Source: an uncultured Eubacteriales bacterium (GTDB lineage Bacteria > Bacillota > Clostridia > Oscillospirales > Acutalibacteraceae). Taken from it: a stretch of 11,890 nt of DNA. The number at the start of each line of letters is the position of its first letter. Positions within the stretch are counted from its first letter, which is position 1. The stretch covers positions 1 to 11,890 of the forward strand of contig CAKUXU010000020.1 in the NCBI GenBank assembly GCA_934700635.1. Direction: 5' to 3'. A model generated the notes under the pieces. It searched no databases. It saw only the letters and a list, made by a program, of their open reading frames with translations, and was not told where the DNA came from. Both the position numbers and the translations under genes were made by a program. Below are positions 1-6,510 of this stretch, piece by piece.

Positions 1-116
1 GTTGGCGCCTTCCTATTTTCCCAGGTTGCTTCCAACCAAGTATCTTCGGCATCGTCTAGCTTAACTACCGTGTTCGAGATGGGAACGGGTGTACCCTAGA
101 CATCATCAACACCAAC
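1..116 (-). rRNA. rrf: 5S ribosomal RNA, outer copy
   Basis: This is the 5S RNA of the large ribosomal subunit, read leftwards. The reverse complement begins GUUGGUG and ends CGCCAAC, which pair as the 7-bp terminal helix I, including one G-U pair. The loop C region (CCCAU..CGAAC) is present as in bacterial 5S. The length of 116 nt is normal. The window begins at its last base, so its terminator cannot be seen. It differs from the inner copy at one base (position 78 against 369). Confidence 0.95.
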
Positions 117-122
117 ATCTAA

Positions 123-151
123 AGTATATATCATACTGCTTTGGTTGTCAA
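123..151 (-). promoter_or_regulatory. Promoter of the outer 5S rRNA gene
   Basis: On the minus strand a perfect -35 TTGACA (146-151) is followed after 17 bases by TATACT (123-128), a -10 with five of six consensus bases. Six bases separate the -10 from the first base of the mature 5S, so transcription probably starts at or next to the mature 5' end. The 5S is therefore transcribed on its own rather than only as the tail of a 16S-23S operon. Confidence 0.85.
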
Positions 152-242
152 TAGATTTTTTTATTTATTTTTAGTTTCTATATAAATCACAAAAAATATT
201 TTAAAAATTAATTTTTTTAAGCACATTAACTATACAAGATAT

Positions 243-273
243 AAAAAAACCACTGAACTATCAGTGAATAAAA
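243..273 (-). terminator. Rho-independent terminator of the inner 5S rRNA gene
   Basis: On the minus strand a 6-bp stem CACTGA/TCAGTG (251-266) with a 4-base loop is followed by a run of seven T (243-249). It lies about 25 bases past the 3' end of the inner 5S gene, where a terminator is expected. The opposite flank is A/T-rich too, but no plus-strand gene ends here. Confidence 0.8.
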
Positions 274-291
274 AAATATACAAATAAAAAA

Positions 292-407
292 GTTGGCGCC
301 TTCCTATTTTCCCAGGTTGCTTCCAACCAAGTATCTTCGGCATCGTCTAGCTTAACTACCGTGTTCGATATGGGAACGGGTGTACCCTAGACATCATCAA
401 CACCAAC
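292..407 (-). rRNA. rrf: 5S ribosomal RNA, inner copy
   Basis: This second, tandem 5S rRNA gene is the same length as the outer copy and identical except at position 369, where the RNA has A instead of C. The difference lies in the variable base of the loop C motif CCCAUnnCGAAC, so the RNA should still fold and function. Helix I is intact. The gene has its own promoter upstream and its own terminator downstream, so it forms a complete single-gene unit. Confidence 0.95.
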
Positions 408-413
408 ATCTAA

Positions 414-442
414 AGTATATATCATACTGCTTTGGTTGTCAA
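414..442 (-). promoter_or_regulatory. Promoter of the inner 5S rRNA gene
   Basis: On the minus strand TTGACA (437-442), a 17-base spacer and TATACT (414-419) lie six bases before the 5S 5' end. The sequence is identical to the promoter of the outer copy, spacer included. Identity between the two copies stops at the outer edge of the -35 box. Confidence 0.85.
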
Positions 443-774
443 GAAAAAATTTAATTATCTACTTTTTGAATAAATATTTTTTATATTTTTTTATATTATA
501 ATGAAATATTTCCAAGTAAAGGCGTTTGAAAAATAATTTTGAATATAATTATGAAATATTGTAATATAAGTACATATATGAAAAAATTAAAATTTATCCT
601 TAAAATTTTGAAAGTGAAAGATATATTCCATTTTTAGACTAAATAATACTTGTAATATCAAAAAATACAATAGTAAAACAGGAAATTTCATTTTTTTGTC
701 TCAATTTTTGAGTGTGAAATTTCAAGTAACCTGAAAAATGTTGAAATCTTTGTTGAAAATGAGGAAAACTTTTC
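443..774. other. Gene-free AT-rich stretch between the 5S genes and dut
   Basis: No credible coding region is visible on either strand. The short ATG frames (about 20 codons, e.g. at 578 and 739) have no ribosome binding site. The stretch holds a 10-bp palindrome GAAATATTTC (503-512) just after a TATAAT (497-502) that lacks a convincing -35. It also holds a nested inverted repeat at 679-733. No known RNA family or riboswitch was recognised. Confidence 0.6.
679..733. repeat. Nested inverted repeat upstream of dut
   Basis: GAAATTTCA (682-690) and TGAAATTTC (715-723) are perfect 9-bp complements. Inside them lies a smaller hairpin CTCAA-TTT-TTGAG (700-712). Outside, CAGG (679-682) could pair with CCTG (730-733), using G682 in place of its pairing with C723. 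It ends about 40 bases before the candidate dut promoter, so a protein-binding site or a transcribed hairpin are both possible. In such AT-rich DNA chance is also possible. Confidence 0.4.
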
Positions 775-803
775 TGGACTTTCATTATTTAAACGGCTAA
801 AAT
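775..803 (+). promoter_or_regulatory. Candidate promoter of dut
   Basis: TGGACT (775-780) resembles a -35 box and lies 17 bases before TAAAAT (798-803), a -10 with five of six consensus bases. Transcription would start near 810 and leave a leader of about 50 bases before the GTG start of dut. Confidence 0.5.
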
Positions 804-862
804 GCTTTTATGAGGGATAATTTTTAAATAAACATATAAATGTTGAGAAAAAAGGTGATAAT

Positions 863-1324
863 GTGGAAAAAAATTTTCAAGTGAAAAAAACGTTAAATTT
901 TTGCAAAATTTTAGATTCGGCTAAAATCCCCTACAGAGCAACTCCGGGATCAGCAGGAATTGATTTATGTGCATGCATTGAAAATGATATAGTTTTGAAT
1001 CCTGGAGATAGAGTTTTGGTTCCTTCGGGAATAGCAATAAGTTTGCCGGGTCCTGAATATGCTGCTTTTATATTTGCCAGAAGTGGACTTGGAATAAAAC
1101 ATGGTATAACTCTTTCAAATGGAGTAGGAGTAATTGACAGTGATTACCGAGGAGAAATAGGTATTGGACTTTGCAATTTAGGAAAAGAGCCTTATAAAAT
1201 AAAAAACGGAGAAAGAATTGCTCAAATGGTAATTATGAAAGTAGAACTGCCGGAACTGAATGAAGTCAAAGTTCTTGATTTAACAGACCGTGGAAGCAAT
1301 GGATTTGGTTCTACAGGAAAATAA
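863..1324 (+). CDS. dut: Deoxyuridine 5'-triphosphate nucleotidohydrolase (dUTPase)
   Basis: This enzyme hydrolyses dUTP to dUMP and pyrophosphate in the cytoplasm. That keeps uracil out of DNA and supplies dUMP for thymidylate synthesis. The 153-residue length fits the homotrimeric dUTPase family. All five family motifs are visible: AGIDLCA (31-37), RSGLG (73-77), a motif 3 around GVIDSDYRGEIG (89-100) with the catalytic-region Asp and Tyr, GERIAQMVI (116-124) and the Gly-rich C-terminal arm RGSNGFGSTG (143-152). The start is GTG, chosen because AAAGGTGAT lies directly upstream. An overlapping ATG at 861 is in the wrong frame. The N-terminus has about ten residues more than many homologues. 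It has its own candidate promoter, and no clear terminator separates it from mreB. Confidence 0.95.
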   Translation: MEKNFQVKKTLNFCKILDSAKIPYRATPGSAGIDLCACIENDIVLNPGDRVLVPSGIAISLPGPEYAAFIFARSGLGIKHGITLSNGVGVIDSDYRGEIGIGLCNLGKEPYKIKNGERIAQMVIMKVELPELNEVKVLDLTDRGSNGFGSTGK

Positions 1325-1351
1325 TTTTAATGCAAATACATTAATATATAG

Positions 1352-1357
1352 TATAAT
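1352..1357 (+). promoter_or_regulatory. Possible -10 box of the mre cluster
   Basis: A perfect TATAAT lies 69 bases upstream of mreB in the 102-base gap after dut. The bases 16-18 positions further upstream (around AATGCA) do not resemble a -35 box, so this is a weak call. Read-through from dut remains possible because no terminator hairpin is seen between them. Confidence 0.3.
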
Positions 1358-1426
1358 AAAAACAATTTATTTTCATATAAATAAAGTATAGAAGTTTTAG
1401 AAGTCAGAAGGGAGAGAACTCAAGAT

Positions 1427-2434
1427 ATGTTTTCAAAAGAAATAGGAATAGATTTAGGAACCGCAAACACTTTGGTTTTTCTTAAAGGAAAAGGTATTGT
1501 TAAAAGGGAGCCTTCTGTTGTTGCGGTAGATACAAAAAGTGATACTGTTTTAGCAGTAGGAAATCAAGCTAAAAACATGATTGGAAGGACCCCCGGCTCT
1601 ATAGTTGCGGTGAGACCGCTTAAAGATGGAGTAATTGCAGACTTTGATGTAACTGCAGCAATGCTTAAATACTTTATTTCAAAAACCGCTAGAAGCATAT
1701 TTTTTAGTAAGCCGAGAATGGTAATATGTATGCCGTCTGGTGTTACAGCAGTTGAAAAAAAGGCTGTTGAAGATGTTGCGAAACAAGCTGGCGGAGGAAT
1801 TATAGAACTTATTGAAGAACCTATGGCTGCAGCTATAGGTGCGGGTATGCCTGTTTGCGAAGCAGTTGGAAATATGATAGTTGATATAGGTGGAGGAACT
1901 TCTGAAGTAGCAGTTATTTCTTTGGGAGACATAGTTACTTCAAAATCCGAAAGAGTTGCCGGAGATAGAATGGACGAAGCTATTATTTCGTATATAAGAA
2001 GAAAGTATAATCTTCTAATAGGAGAACGTACCGCTGAAAATTTAAAAATAAAAATAGGTTCGGCAGTACCCTATGAAAATGAAAGTGAAATGGTAGTCAA
2101 AGGGAGAAATCTTTTAGATGGTTTTCCGAAAGATATTGAGATTTCTTCAAAAGAAGTAAGAGAAGCTCTGCATGATCCATTGCAACGTATAGTAGAAGCA
2201 GTTAAATGTACTCTTGAGAATACTCCTCCTGAACTTTCGGCAGACATTATAGACAAAGGAATTGTTTTGTCTGGAGGAGGAGCACTTTTGAGAGGTATAG
2301 ATACTTTAATTTCGGAATCTACGAATATGCCGGTTTATATTGCGGAAAACCCACTTGAATGTGTTGCACAGGGTGCCGGAAAATGTCTTGAGTCTTCTGT
2401 AAAAGAGTATTGCAGTAGATTTTCCAAGAGTTAA
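1427..2434 (+). CDS. mreB: Rod shape-determining protein MreB (bacterial actin)
   Basis: MreB polymerises on ATP into short membrane-bound filaments that orient the lateral-wall synthesis complex with MreC, MreD, RodA and PBP2. The actin-fold nucleotide-binding motifs are intact: phosphate 1 [10 protein letters not shown] (6-15), the catalytic Glu region [12 protein letters not shown] (129-140), phosphate 2 [10 protein letters not shown] (152-161) and the adenosine motif [13 protein letters not shown] (278-290). The length of 335 residues is typical. Calling it mreB rather than the paralogue mbl rests on mreC and mreD following directly. GGGAG at 1410-1414 is the ribosome binding site, with a rather long spacing of 12. 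It is the first gene of a four-gene cluster. Confidence 0.96.
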   Translation: MFSKEIGIDLGTANTLVFLKGKGIVKREPSVVAVDTKSDTVLAVGNQAKNMIGRTPGSIVAVRPLKDGVIADFDVTAAMLKYFISKTARSIFFSKPRMVICMPSGVTAVEKKAVEDVAKQAGGGIIELIEEPMAAAIGAGMPVCEAVGNMIVDIGGGTSEVAVISLGDIVTSKSERVAGDRMDEAIISYIRRKYNLLIGERTAENLKIKIGSAVPYENESEMVVKGRNLLDGFPKDIEISSKEVREALHDPLQRIVEAVKCTLENTPPELSADIIDKGIVLSGGGALLRGIDTLISESTNMPVYIAENPLECVAQGAGKCLESSVKEYCSRFSKS

Positions 2435-2472
2435 AAAGTATGAAGTATTTTAGTTAATCGTGAGGTAACAGT

Positions 2473-3330
2473 TTGAATAAGTTTCTTAAAAGTAAAACTT
2501 TCAAAACAACTGTGATTATATTATTTTTATTAATTTCAGTTGCTGTTTACTCATACTTAAATTACGAAAATGATGCTCTTTATAATATTTTTAGTGCTGG
2601 AGTTTACCCATTTCAAAAGTCCTTTTCTTTGATATCCAGTAAAGCGGAAAATCTTTCTTTTATGTTTAAAGAAAAAGAAGAGCTTCAAAGTAAAATAAAT
2701 TCTCTTGAAACAGAAGTAAATACTCTTAGAGATAAAGTAGTTGAATATAACGAGCTAAAAAAGGAAAATGATCAATTTTTGAAATATTATGATTTCAAAA
2801 AGGAAAATGATAGTCTTAAATTTGTTCCGGCATCTGTAATAGGAATAGATATGCCTGGCTTTTTTAAAAATTTTACTGTGGACAAAGGATATAATGCAGG
2901 AATTTCAAAAGACGATATAGTAATAACTGAAAATGGAGTAATAGGGTGTGTATATAAAGTAGGGGCAGTATGTTCGAAAGTTCGTTCTATATTATCACCT
3001 GACATAAAAATATGTGTTTCTGATATTGAAACAGGAGAAAGCGGTGTTATTTCCGGACGTGCTGATATCGCTAAAGATAATCTTACTTCTATTATGTTTA
3101 TTCCTGCACAAAATTCTATGAAACCTGGAGATATAGTCGCAACAACAGGAATAAGTGGTATGTACCCAAAAAATTTAAAGCTTGGAAAAATTAAGTCAAT
3201 TGGTTATGATGACAATGAATCTTCTTATTATGCTGTAGTAGAACCATTTGAAAATTTAAAAGATACTAAAGATGTTTTTATAATAACGGATTTCCGAGGT
3301 AAAGGAGAAATTTCTACGGAAGATGATTAA
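2473..3330 (+). CDS. mreC: Rod shape-determining protein MreC
   Basis: MreC is a bitopic membrane protein that links MreB filaments inside the cell with the PBP2-RodA synthase and activates PBP2. The sequence shows a short cytoplasmic N-terminus, one membrane segment (about 11-29), a coiled coil (about 62-104, rich in Glu/Lys/Leu heptads) and the extracytoplasmic beta-domain pair. The beta-domains carry the family signatures VDKGYNAGI (136-144), ENGVIGCV (153-160) and TTGISGMYPKNLKLG (224-238). The length of 285 residues is normal. The start is TTG, supported by GAGGT at 2462-2466 six bases upstream and by alignment of the membrane segment. It lies 38 bases after mreB with no promoter or terminator visible, so cotranscription is likely. 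Confidence 0.95.
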   Translation: MNKFLKSKTFKTTVIILFLLISVAVYSYLNYENDALYNIFSAGVYPFQKSFSLISSKAENLSFMFKEKEELQSKINSLETEVNTLRDKVVEYNELKKENDQFLKYYDFKKENDSLKFVPASVIGIDMPGFFKNFTVDKGYNAGISKDDIVITENGVIGCVYKVGAVCSKVRSILSPDIKICVSDIETGESGVISGRADIAKDNLTSIMFIPAQNSMKPGDIVATTGISGMYPKNLKLGKIKSIGYDDNESSYYAVVEPFENLKDTKDVFIITDFRGKGEISTEDD

Positions 3331-3359
3331 TAAATCACTAAAGCTTGGAGGAAATATAA

Positions 3360-3866
3360 ATGATAAGGAGCTTTTCAAGGTATTTAATTTATATTTTGGA
3401 AATCTGTATTTTTTATTCCGTAAGTCAAATTAAAAGCTTTAGTTTTTTCAAATTTAGTCCCTTATGGATTTTACCTATTTTTGTATGTATTTCACTTTTT
3501 TCTTCCAAAAAAGAATCTGTTTGTTTCGGGATTTTTTGTGGATTTCTTGTGGATTTATCTTCAGGAGGTTTATTTGGAATTTATGCAATTATTTTAGGAA
3601 GTTTCGGTTATTTAATGAGTATGATTTTTCTATACTTTTTTAAACCAAATTTTATGGGAGCTTTCGTTTTTTCTTTTATTTTAGAAGTCATTGTTTTTAC
3701 TTTTGATTTTTATATAAATTACTGCTTCCATAACTGTTTGTTTGCCGAAAGTTATATTTCTTATTATTTAAAAATAGCAGTTTCAACTTCTATGGTTTCT
3801 TTACCGATTTACTTACTAAATAAATTTATTTTGAAGTTTTTTACAAAGGTGAAAGTAAATGAATAA
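3360..3866 (+). CDS. mreD: Rod shape-determining protein MreD
   Basis: MreD is an integral membrane component of the elongasome that works with MreC. The 168-residue protein is almost wholly hydrophobic, with five to six membrane segments (roughly 8-20, 35-48, 54-66, 72-93, 98-118 and 135-158). It carries the conserved MreD motif GFLVDLSSGGLFG (61-73). Family length is about 160-175. The start ATG has GGAGG at 3347-3351 with a spacing of 8. It lies 29 bases after mreC, and its last eight bases overlap the PBP2 gene, which indicates translational coupling. Sequence conservation of MreD is low, so position and topology carry much of the call. Confidence 0.92.
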   Translation: MIRSFSRYLIYILEICIFYSVSQIKSFSFFKFSPLWILPIFVCISLFSSKKESVCFGIFCGFLVDLSSGGLFGIYAIILGSFGYLMSMIFLYFFKPNFMGAFVFSFILEVIVFTFDFYINYCFHNCLFAESYISYYLKIAVSTSMVSLPIYLLNKFILKFFTKVKVNE

Positions 3867-5847
3867 AGTTCATTTAAAAAATGATTGGATTAAAAGATAT
3901 ATATTTTTTTCTGTTTCAGTATTTATTATATTCGGAATTTTTATTTACAGGATGATAGATTGGCAAATAATAAATGCTGATTACTACAAAGAACGCGCCA
4001 ATAGCAGCAGTATATATTTCATAAAAACAGATCCGGTTAGAGGAGAGATTTTGGATTCACTCGGAGAGCCTTTGGCCGTTAACGACACAGGATATAAAGT
4101 TTTGATAAATAGACTCTTAATAGAAAAAGATAAAGAAAATGATACTATAATAAATGCTGTGGATCTTATAGAAAGCTTAGGGGATTCCTATATAGATATT
4201 CTACCTATTTTTTTGAATGAAAATGAATTTTACTATAAAGAGGACAAAGAAAGTCAAATAAAATGTTTGAAATCGAGTTTAAATTTGTCTGAGGATTCAA
4301 GTGCCGCAAAGTGTATAGAAGAACTTATGCATAAATATAAAATCGATAATAATATAAGTAAAAAAAATATTCTCGTGCTTTGCAGTGTTAAATATAACAT
4401 GGAAAAAAACGGAGTTTATTTTTCTAAAAATACACCTTATGTTTTAGCAGATAATATTAGTGAAAAGACAGTAAATATAATTCTTGAAAAATCAGATTAC
4501 TTAAAAGGTGTCAAAGTACAAGCATCATTAAAAAGAAAATATGTAAACGGTGAGGTGGCGCCTCATATAATTGGATATACTGGATTTATGTCAAGTGAAG
4601 AATATGAAAAAAGAAAAGACACTTACAGTATGGATTCAAAAATAGGAAAAACAGGAATTGAAAGTGTATATGAAGATTTTTTAAAAGGTACTGGCGGAAA
4701 ACGAATGATACAAGTTTCAAGAGAAGGTCAAGTGATTGGAACTTCTGAAAAAGAACCTTCTGCGGCAGGAAATACAGTGTTTTTAACAATTTCTTCAAAA
4801 ATTCAAAAAGCCGCTAATGAATCACTTAAAAGAAATGTTGAAAAGGCTCAAAGCGCAGGAACTAAAGATTGTAAATGTGCAGCTGCTGTTGCTCTCGATG
4901 TAAATAATTTTTCTGTTTTGGCTGCAGCTACTTATCCAAGCTATGATCTTACAAGATTTATGGAAGACAAACTTTATTACGGTTTACTTGCAAATGATAA
5001 ATCAGTACCGCTTTTAAACAGAGCGTTCTCAGGAGCTTATGCACCGGGATCAATTTATAAACCCTTAGTTGCTTGTGCGGCACTTGAGGAAGGAAAAATA
5101 ACACCCGATGAAACAATATTTTGTGGTGGAAGTTTTAATTACTATTCAGGATATAAACTTCATTGTATGGGATTTCATAGAAATGCCTCTTTAAAAACCG
5201 CAGTTGCTAAATCCTGTAACGTATATTTTGCAGAACTGGGAAGACGTTTAGGTGCGGATTGTCTTGCATCGTGGGCAAGAAAATTTGGGATAGGTGTTAA
5301 AACTGGTGTGGAAATAGGTGAAAGTAAAGGAGTGCTTGCTGGACCTGAACATAGTCAAGAGGTTGGTGCAAAATGGTATGAATCCGGGTCTTCTCAAGCA
5401 GCAATAGGACAGTCCGATAATATGTTTACTCCTTTGCAACTTGCAACTTACACAGCAACTATTGCTAACGGCGGAACGAGATATAGAACTCATCTAGTTA
5501 GTAAAATTACGGATTATAGCCGTCAAAATTTAGTAAAAGAATTTGGCCCTGAAATTATTGAAGAGAATATAGTTTCTAAAGAAAACTTAGATGCTGTAAA
5601 ATCAGCTATGAGAGAAGTTACTCTTTCAGGAACGGCAAGAGATTTTTCAAATTATCCTGTAGCAATTGGTGCAAAAACAGGTACCGCTCAGAACTCAGGT
5701 TCGGATCATACGACTTTTGTTTGTTTTGCACCTTTTGAAAAGCCTGAAATAGCGGTAGCGGTTGTAATTGAACACGGAAAATCCGGCATGCTTTCTAAAA
5801 ATGTTGCGAGAGATATTATGAATGCATATTTTGGATTTGAAAATTGA
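3859..5847 (+). CDS. mrdA: Penicillin-binding protein 2, elongation-specific transpeptidase
   Basis: This is a class B PBP that cross-links new peptidoglycan for side-wall growth outside the membrane, partnered by a RodA glycosyltransferase. It has one N-terminal membrane anchor (about 13-31) and the pedestal domain with RGEILDSLGEPLA (61-73) and GKTGIESVYEDFLKG (263-277). The transpeptidase domain carries the complete active-site set: SIYK with nucleophile Ser398 (398-401), SCN (452-454) and KTGT (606-609). The GQSDNMFTPLQLA stretch (517-529) is also typical. The length of 662 residues is normal for the PBP2/SpoVD-like group. It overlaps mreD by eight bases, with AAAGGTGA (3845-3852) as ribosome binding site. 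The symbol mrdA follows E. coli usage; pbpA is also used. No rodA lies next to it. Confidence 0.93.
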   Translation: MNKVHLKNDWIKRYIFFSVSVFIIFGIFIYRMIDWQIINADYYKERANSSSIYFIKTDPVRGEILDSLGEPLAVNDTGYKVLINRLLIEKDKENDTIINAVDLIESLGDSYIDILPIFLNENEFYYKEDKESQIKCLKSSLNLSEDSSAAKCIEELMHKYKIDNNISKKNILVLCSVKYNMEKNGVYFSKNTPYVLADNISEKTVNIILEKSDYLKGVKVQASLKRKYVNGEVAPHIIGYTGFMSSEEYEKRKDTYSMDSKIGKTGIESVYEDFLKGTGGKRMIQVSREGQVIGTSEKEPSAAGNTVFLTISSKIQKAANESLKRNVEKAQSAGTKDCKCAAAVALDVNNFSVLAAATYPSYDLTRFMEDKLYYGLLANDKSVPLLNRAFSGAYAPGSIYKPLVACAALEEGKITPDETIFCGGSFNYYSGYKLHCMGFHRNASLKTAVAKSCNVYFAELGRRLGADCLASWARKFGIGVKTGVEIGESKGVLAGPEHSQEVGAKWYESGSSQAAIGQSDNMFTPLQLATYTATIANGGTRYRTHLVSKITDYSRQNLVKEFGPEIIEENIVSKENLDAVKSAMREVTLSGTARDFSNYPVAIGAKTGTAQNSGSDHTTFVCFAPFEKPEIAVAVVIEHGKSGMLSKNVARDIMNAYFGFEN

Positions 5848-5909
5848 CATTTTTTTGTAAAGTGGATAAAATAATACTTTTGAAGGATAAATTTAAAAAA
5901 ATTAAAAAT

Positions 5910-5950
5910 ATATCATAAATAAAGTGGAAAAAAATTTTTGTTTATGATAT
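5910..5950. repeat. Inverted repeat in the PBP2-mgsA-like gap
   Basis: ATATCATAAA (5910-5919) and TTTATGATAT (5941-5950) are perfect 10-bp complements. Allowing G-U pairs, the stem continues inward to about 15 bp with an 11-base loop. It is not followed by a T run, so it is a poor terminator. It may be an operator or an mRNA stabilising or processing hairpin. Confidence 0.4.
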
Positions 5951-6027
5951 TATTCATATTATGATTTTAACTTAATTTTCCGGGTACAATAAAATTTTCA
6001 GGTTCGGTAATAAACGATTATTTATCC

Positions 6028-6058
6028 TTGACTTAAGATTTAAAGCCGGAAATATTTA
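6028..6058 (+). promoter_or_regulatory. Weak candidate promoter of the mgsA-like-hisS pair
   Basis: TTGACT (6028-6033) is a good -35 match. The bases 17-19 positions downstream (AATATTTA, 6051-6058) are only a poor -10. The whole gap of 241 bases (5848-6088) otherwise holds the inverted repeat at 5910-5950 and distant complements TTTCCGG (5977-5983) and CCGGAAA (6046-6052). No recognised riboswitch was seen. Confidence 0.3.
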
Positions 6059-6088
6059 GATACTTATTTTATATAGGAGGAATTTTTT

Positions 6089-6496
6089 ATGAAAATTGCA
6101 TTTACTGCTCAAGACGCAAAAAAAGAATTGATGGTCAGATTTTGTATAGCCTATTACGGTATTCTCGGTAGACATGAGTTATTTTCAACTTCAACAACCG
6201 GAAAGCTAGTTTCAGATGCTACAGGTCTTAATGTAAAAACATTTCTTGGATCTGTTCAAGGTGGTTGTGAACAAATTGCTTCAAGAGTTTCTTGCGGTGA
6301 AATTGACATGGTTTTATTTTTCAGAGATGCAAATCGTCCTGATTTAATGGGTGATCCTCAAAATGATTTGTTAAGGCTTTGTGATTTACATACAATACCA
6401 CTTGCTACAAATTTGCCAACAGCTGAAGTGCTTATTCATGGTCTTGAACGCGGAGATTTAGACTGGAGAAATGTTGGTAAACCTATAATTTTATAA
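6089..6496 (+). CDS. Methylglyoxal synthase-like protein, probably not catalytic
   Basis: The 135-residue protein has the MgsA fold signature over nearly its whole length: TTGKLVSDATGLNV (36-49), DMVLFFRD (73-80), LLRLCDLHTIPLATNLPTAEVLI (94-116, in part) and the clostridial-type end HGLERGDLDWR (117-127). True MgsA converts dihydroxyacetone phosphate to methylglyoxal and phosphate. Compared from memory with E. coli MgsA without gaps, key active-site residues are replaced: His19 by Gln8, catalytic Asp71 (GGDQQ) by Cys60 (GGCEQ), His98 by Met87 and Asp101 by Pro90 (a one-residue shift would place Asp89 there). Asp20 and Asp91 are kept (Asp9, Asp80). The phosphate-loop glycine of ATGTTG is Ser35. 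It is therefore likely a repurposed domain, perhaps a sensor. AGGAGG (6075-6080) supports the start. hisS follows after 14 bases, so they are probably cotranscribed. Confidence 0.85.
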   Translation: MKIAFTAQDAKKELMVRFCIAYYGILGRHELFSTSTTGKLVSDATGLNVKTFLGSVQGGCEQIASRVSCGEIDMVLFFRDANRPDLMGDPQNDLLRLCDLHTIPLATNLPTAEVLIHGLERGDLDWRNVGKPIIL

Positions 6497-6510
6497 AAAG
6501 GAGAATTTTA

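Noticed and set aside
1..407. Two copies of a 116-base sequence as a mobile-element or CRISPR-type repeat
   Set aside because: Both copies are complete 5S rRNA genes with promoters; there is no array spacing and no transposase.
578..802. Small peptides of about 20 codons at 578 and 739
   Set aside because: Neither has a ribosome binding site, and both are in AT-rich DNA where such frames occur by chance.
1564..1932. Long minus-strand open frame inside mreB
   Set aside because: It is a shadow of a strongly conserved plus-strand gene, with low-complexity Ser/Pro/Ile composition and no supporting signals. Other frames inside mreC, PBP2, hisS and dus were rejected for the same reason.
5848..6088. 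Riboswitch or T-box leader for the mgsA-like-hisS genes
   Set aside because: No T-box sequence (TGGNACCGCG type) and no known riboswitch core were found; only simple inverted repeats are seen.
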